A stretch of DNA of 6,147 bases, from positions 1 to 6,147 of the forward strand of contig JAISRF010000174.1 of assembly GCA_031273775.1 (NCBI GenBank), given 5' to 3'. The stretch comes from Oscillospiraceae bacterium (GTDB lineage Bacteria > Bacillota > Clostridia > Oscillospirales > Acutalibacteraceae). The notes under the pieces were generated by a model, which ran no database searches, was not told the DNA's origin, and saw only the letters and a list, made by a program, of their open reading frames with translations. Position 1 is the stretch's first letter. Each line of letters starts with the position of its first letter. The position numbers and the translations under genes were made by a program. Shown piece after piece: positions 5,967 to 6,147 of this stretch.

Positions 5967-5992
5967 CTAATTCTTAGTTGTTGTGATACAAT
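5963..5992 (+). promoter_or_regulatory. Possible extended -10 promoter for the transposase-like gene
   Basis: TGATACAAT (5984-5992) resembles an extended -10 (TGn then TACAAT, 5987-5992). GTGACT at 5963-5968 is a weak -35 with an 18-base spacer, overlapping the regulator stop codon. No terminator-like hairpin with a T-run is visible between the regulator stop and 6030, so read-through from the regulator is equally possible. Confidence 0.3.
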
Positions 5993-6030
5993 TGATGGGT
6001 GACAGATAAAGAAGTAAATACAGCCAAAAC

Positions 6031-6147
6031 ATGACAAGTATATCATCAGAAGCGCACTTTCGTGAACGAGTAATTAGGTATTCAGAAAAACACGGCGTTA
6101 CGGCGGCGAGCCTCCGGCACCATCGAAGCCGTCAGGCGATCTATGAA
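6031..6147 (+). CDS. Probable transposase/integrase N-terminus (cut by right edge)
   Basis: The frame is open from the ATG at 6031 to the window end, 39 codons. The peptide reads MTSISSEAHFRERVIRYSEK, then HGVTAASLRHHRSRQAIYE. The pattern (R/Y-rich lead, a helix, KHGVT-x-A, a turn, then a second helix R-Q-x-I-Y) is that of the N-terminal helix-turn-helix of DDE-type transposases/integrases (IS481- or IS3-like groups) common in Clostridia. This is recognition by eye from a short fragment. An in-frame TAA at 6007-6009 limits upstream extension. No good ribosome site is present; AAAGAAG lies too far upstream. If it is an insertion sequence, its left end should lie within 5967-6030, immediately behind the regulator stop codon. 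Confidence 0.55.
   Translation, partial: MTSISSEAHFRERVIRYSEKHGVTAASLRHHRSRQAIYE

Noticed and set aside
5967..5980. Intrinsic terminator after the regulator (CTAATTCTTAG)
   Set aside because: The stem is only four base pairs, AT-rich, and not followed by a run of T.
5999..6033. 11-codon open frame GTG...TGA overlapping the transposase-like ATG
   Set aside because: It is very short with no ribosome site. The ATGA overlap is probably chance, although coupled initiation cannot be excluded.

Overview
The window carries a divergently arranged catabolic gene cluster that looks like it comes from an anaerobic member of the Bacillota, probably a Clostridia lineage. The evidence is the LplB/LplC-type permease pair, AGGAGG-type ribosome binding sites, TTG start codons and AraC-type control. 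The taxon is an inference, because there is no rRNA or other marker gene.

Layout. On the minus strand, reading from about 4942 down to 1, four closely spaced genes run in one direction. They are a large protein with two tandem fumarylacetoacetate-hydrolase (FAH) type domains (3024-4895), a FAD-dependent oxidoreductase of the FAD_oxidored type (1554-2963 or 3014), an LplB-type ABC permease (519-1448), and the 5' part of an LplC-type ABC permease that runs off the left edge (1-507). On the plus strand, an AraC-family regulator (5145-5966) diverges from them. Behind it, at the right edge, is the first 39 codons of a probable transposase (6031-6147).

The 249-base region between the two divergent genes (4896-5144) is rich in regulatory signals. 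It has a near-consensus promoter for the operon (TTTACA-17-TATAAT, minus strand) and one for the regulator (TTGACT-17-TATAAG, plus strand). It also has two direct copies of AATCTGCA spaced exactly 21 bp apart just upstream of the operon -35, and a perfect 15-bp palindrome. The 21-bp direct repeat beside a -35 is the geometry expected of an AraC-type dimer site.

Working model (inference): the AraC protein senses a carbohydrate-like ligand and controls import through the LplB/LplC transporter. The FAD oxidoreductase and the double-FAH protein then process the imported compound, perhaps a sugar acid or a related keto-acid. The substrate-binding protein expected for such a transporter is not in the window and would most simply lie beyond the left edge. 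The FAH protein is the most unusual component: both domains lack the first glutamate of the usual E-x-E metal motif.

One caution: the left edge repeats 28 bases found 186 bases further in, exactly where the permease stops following its family. This may be a contig-end assembly artefact.
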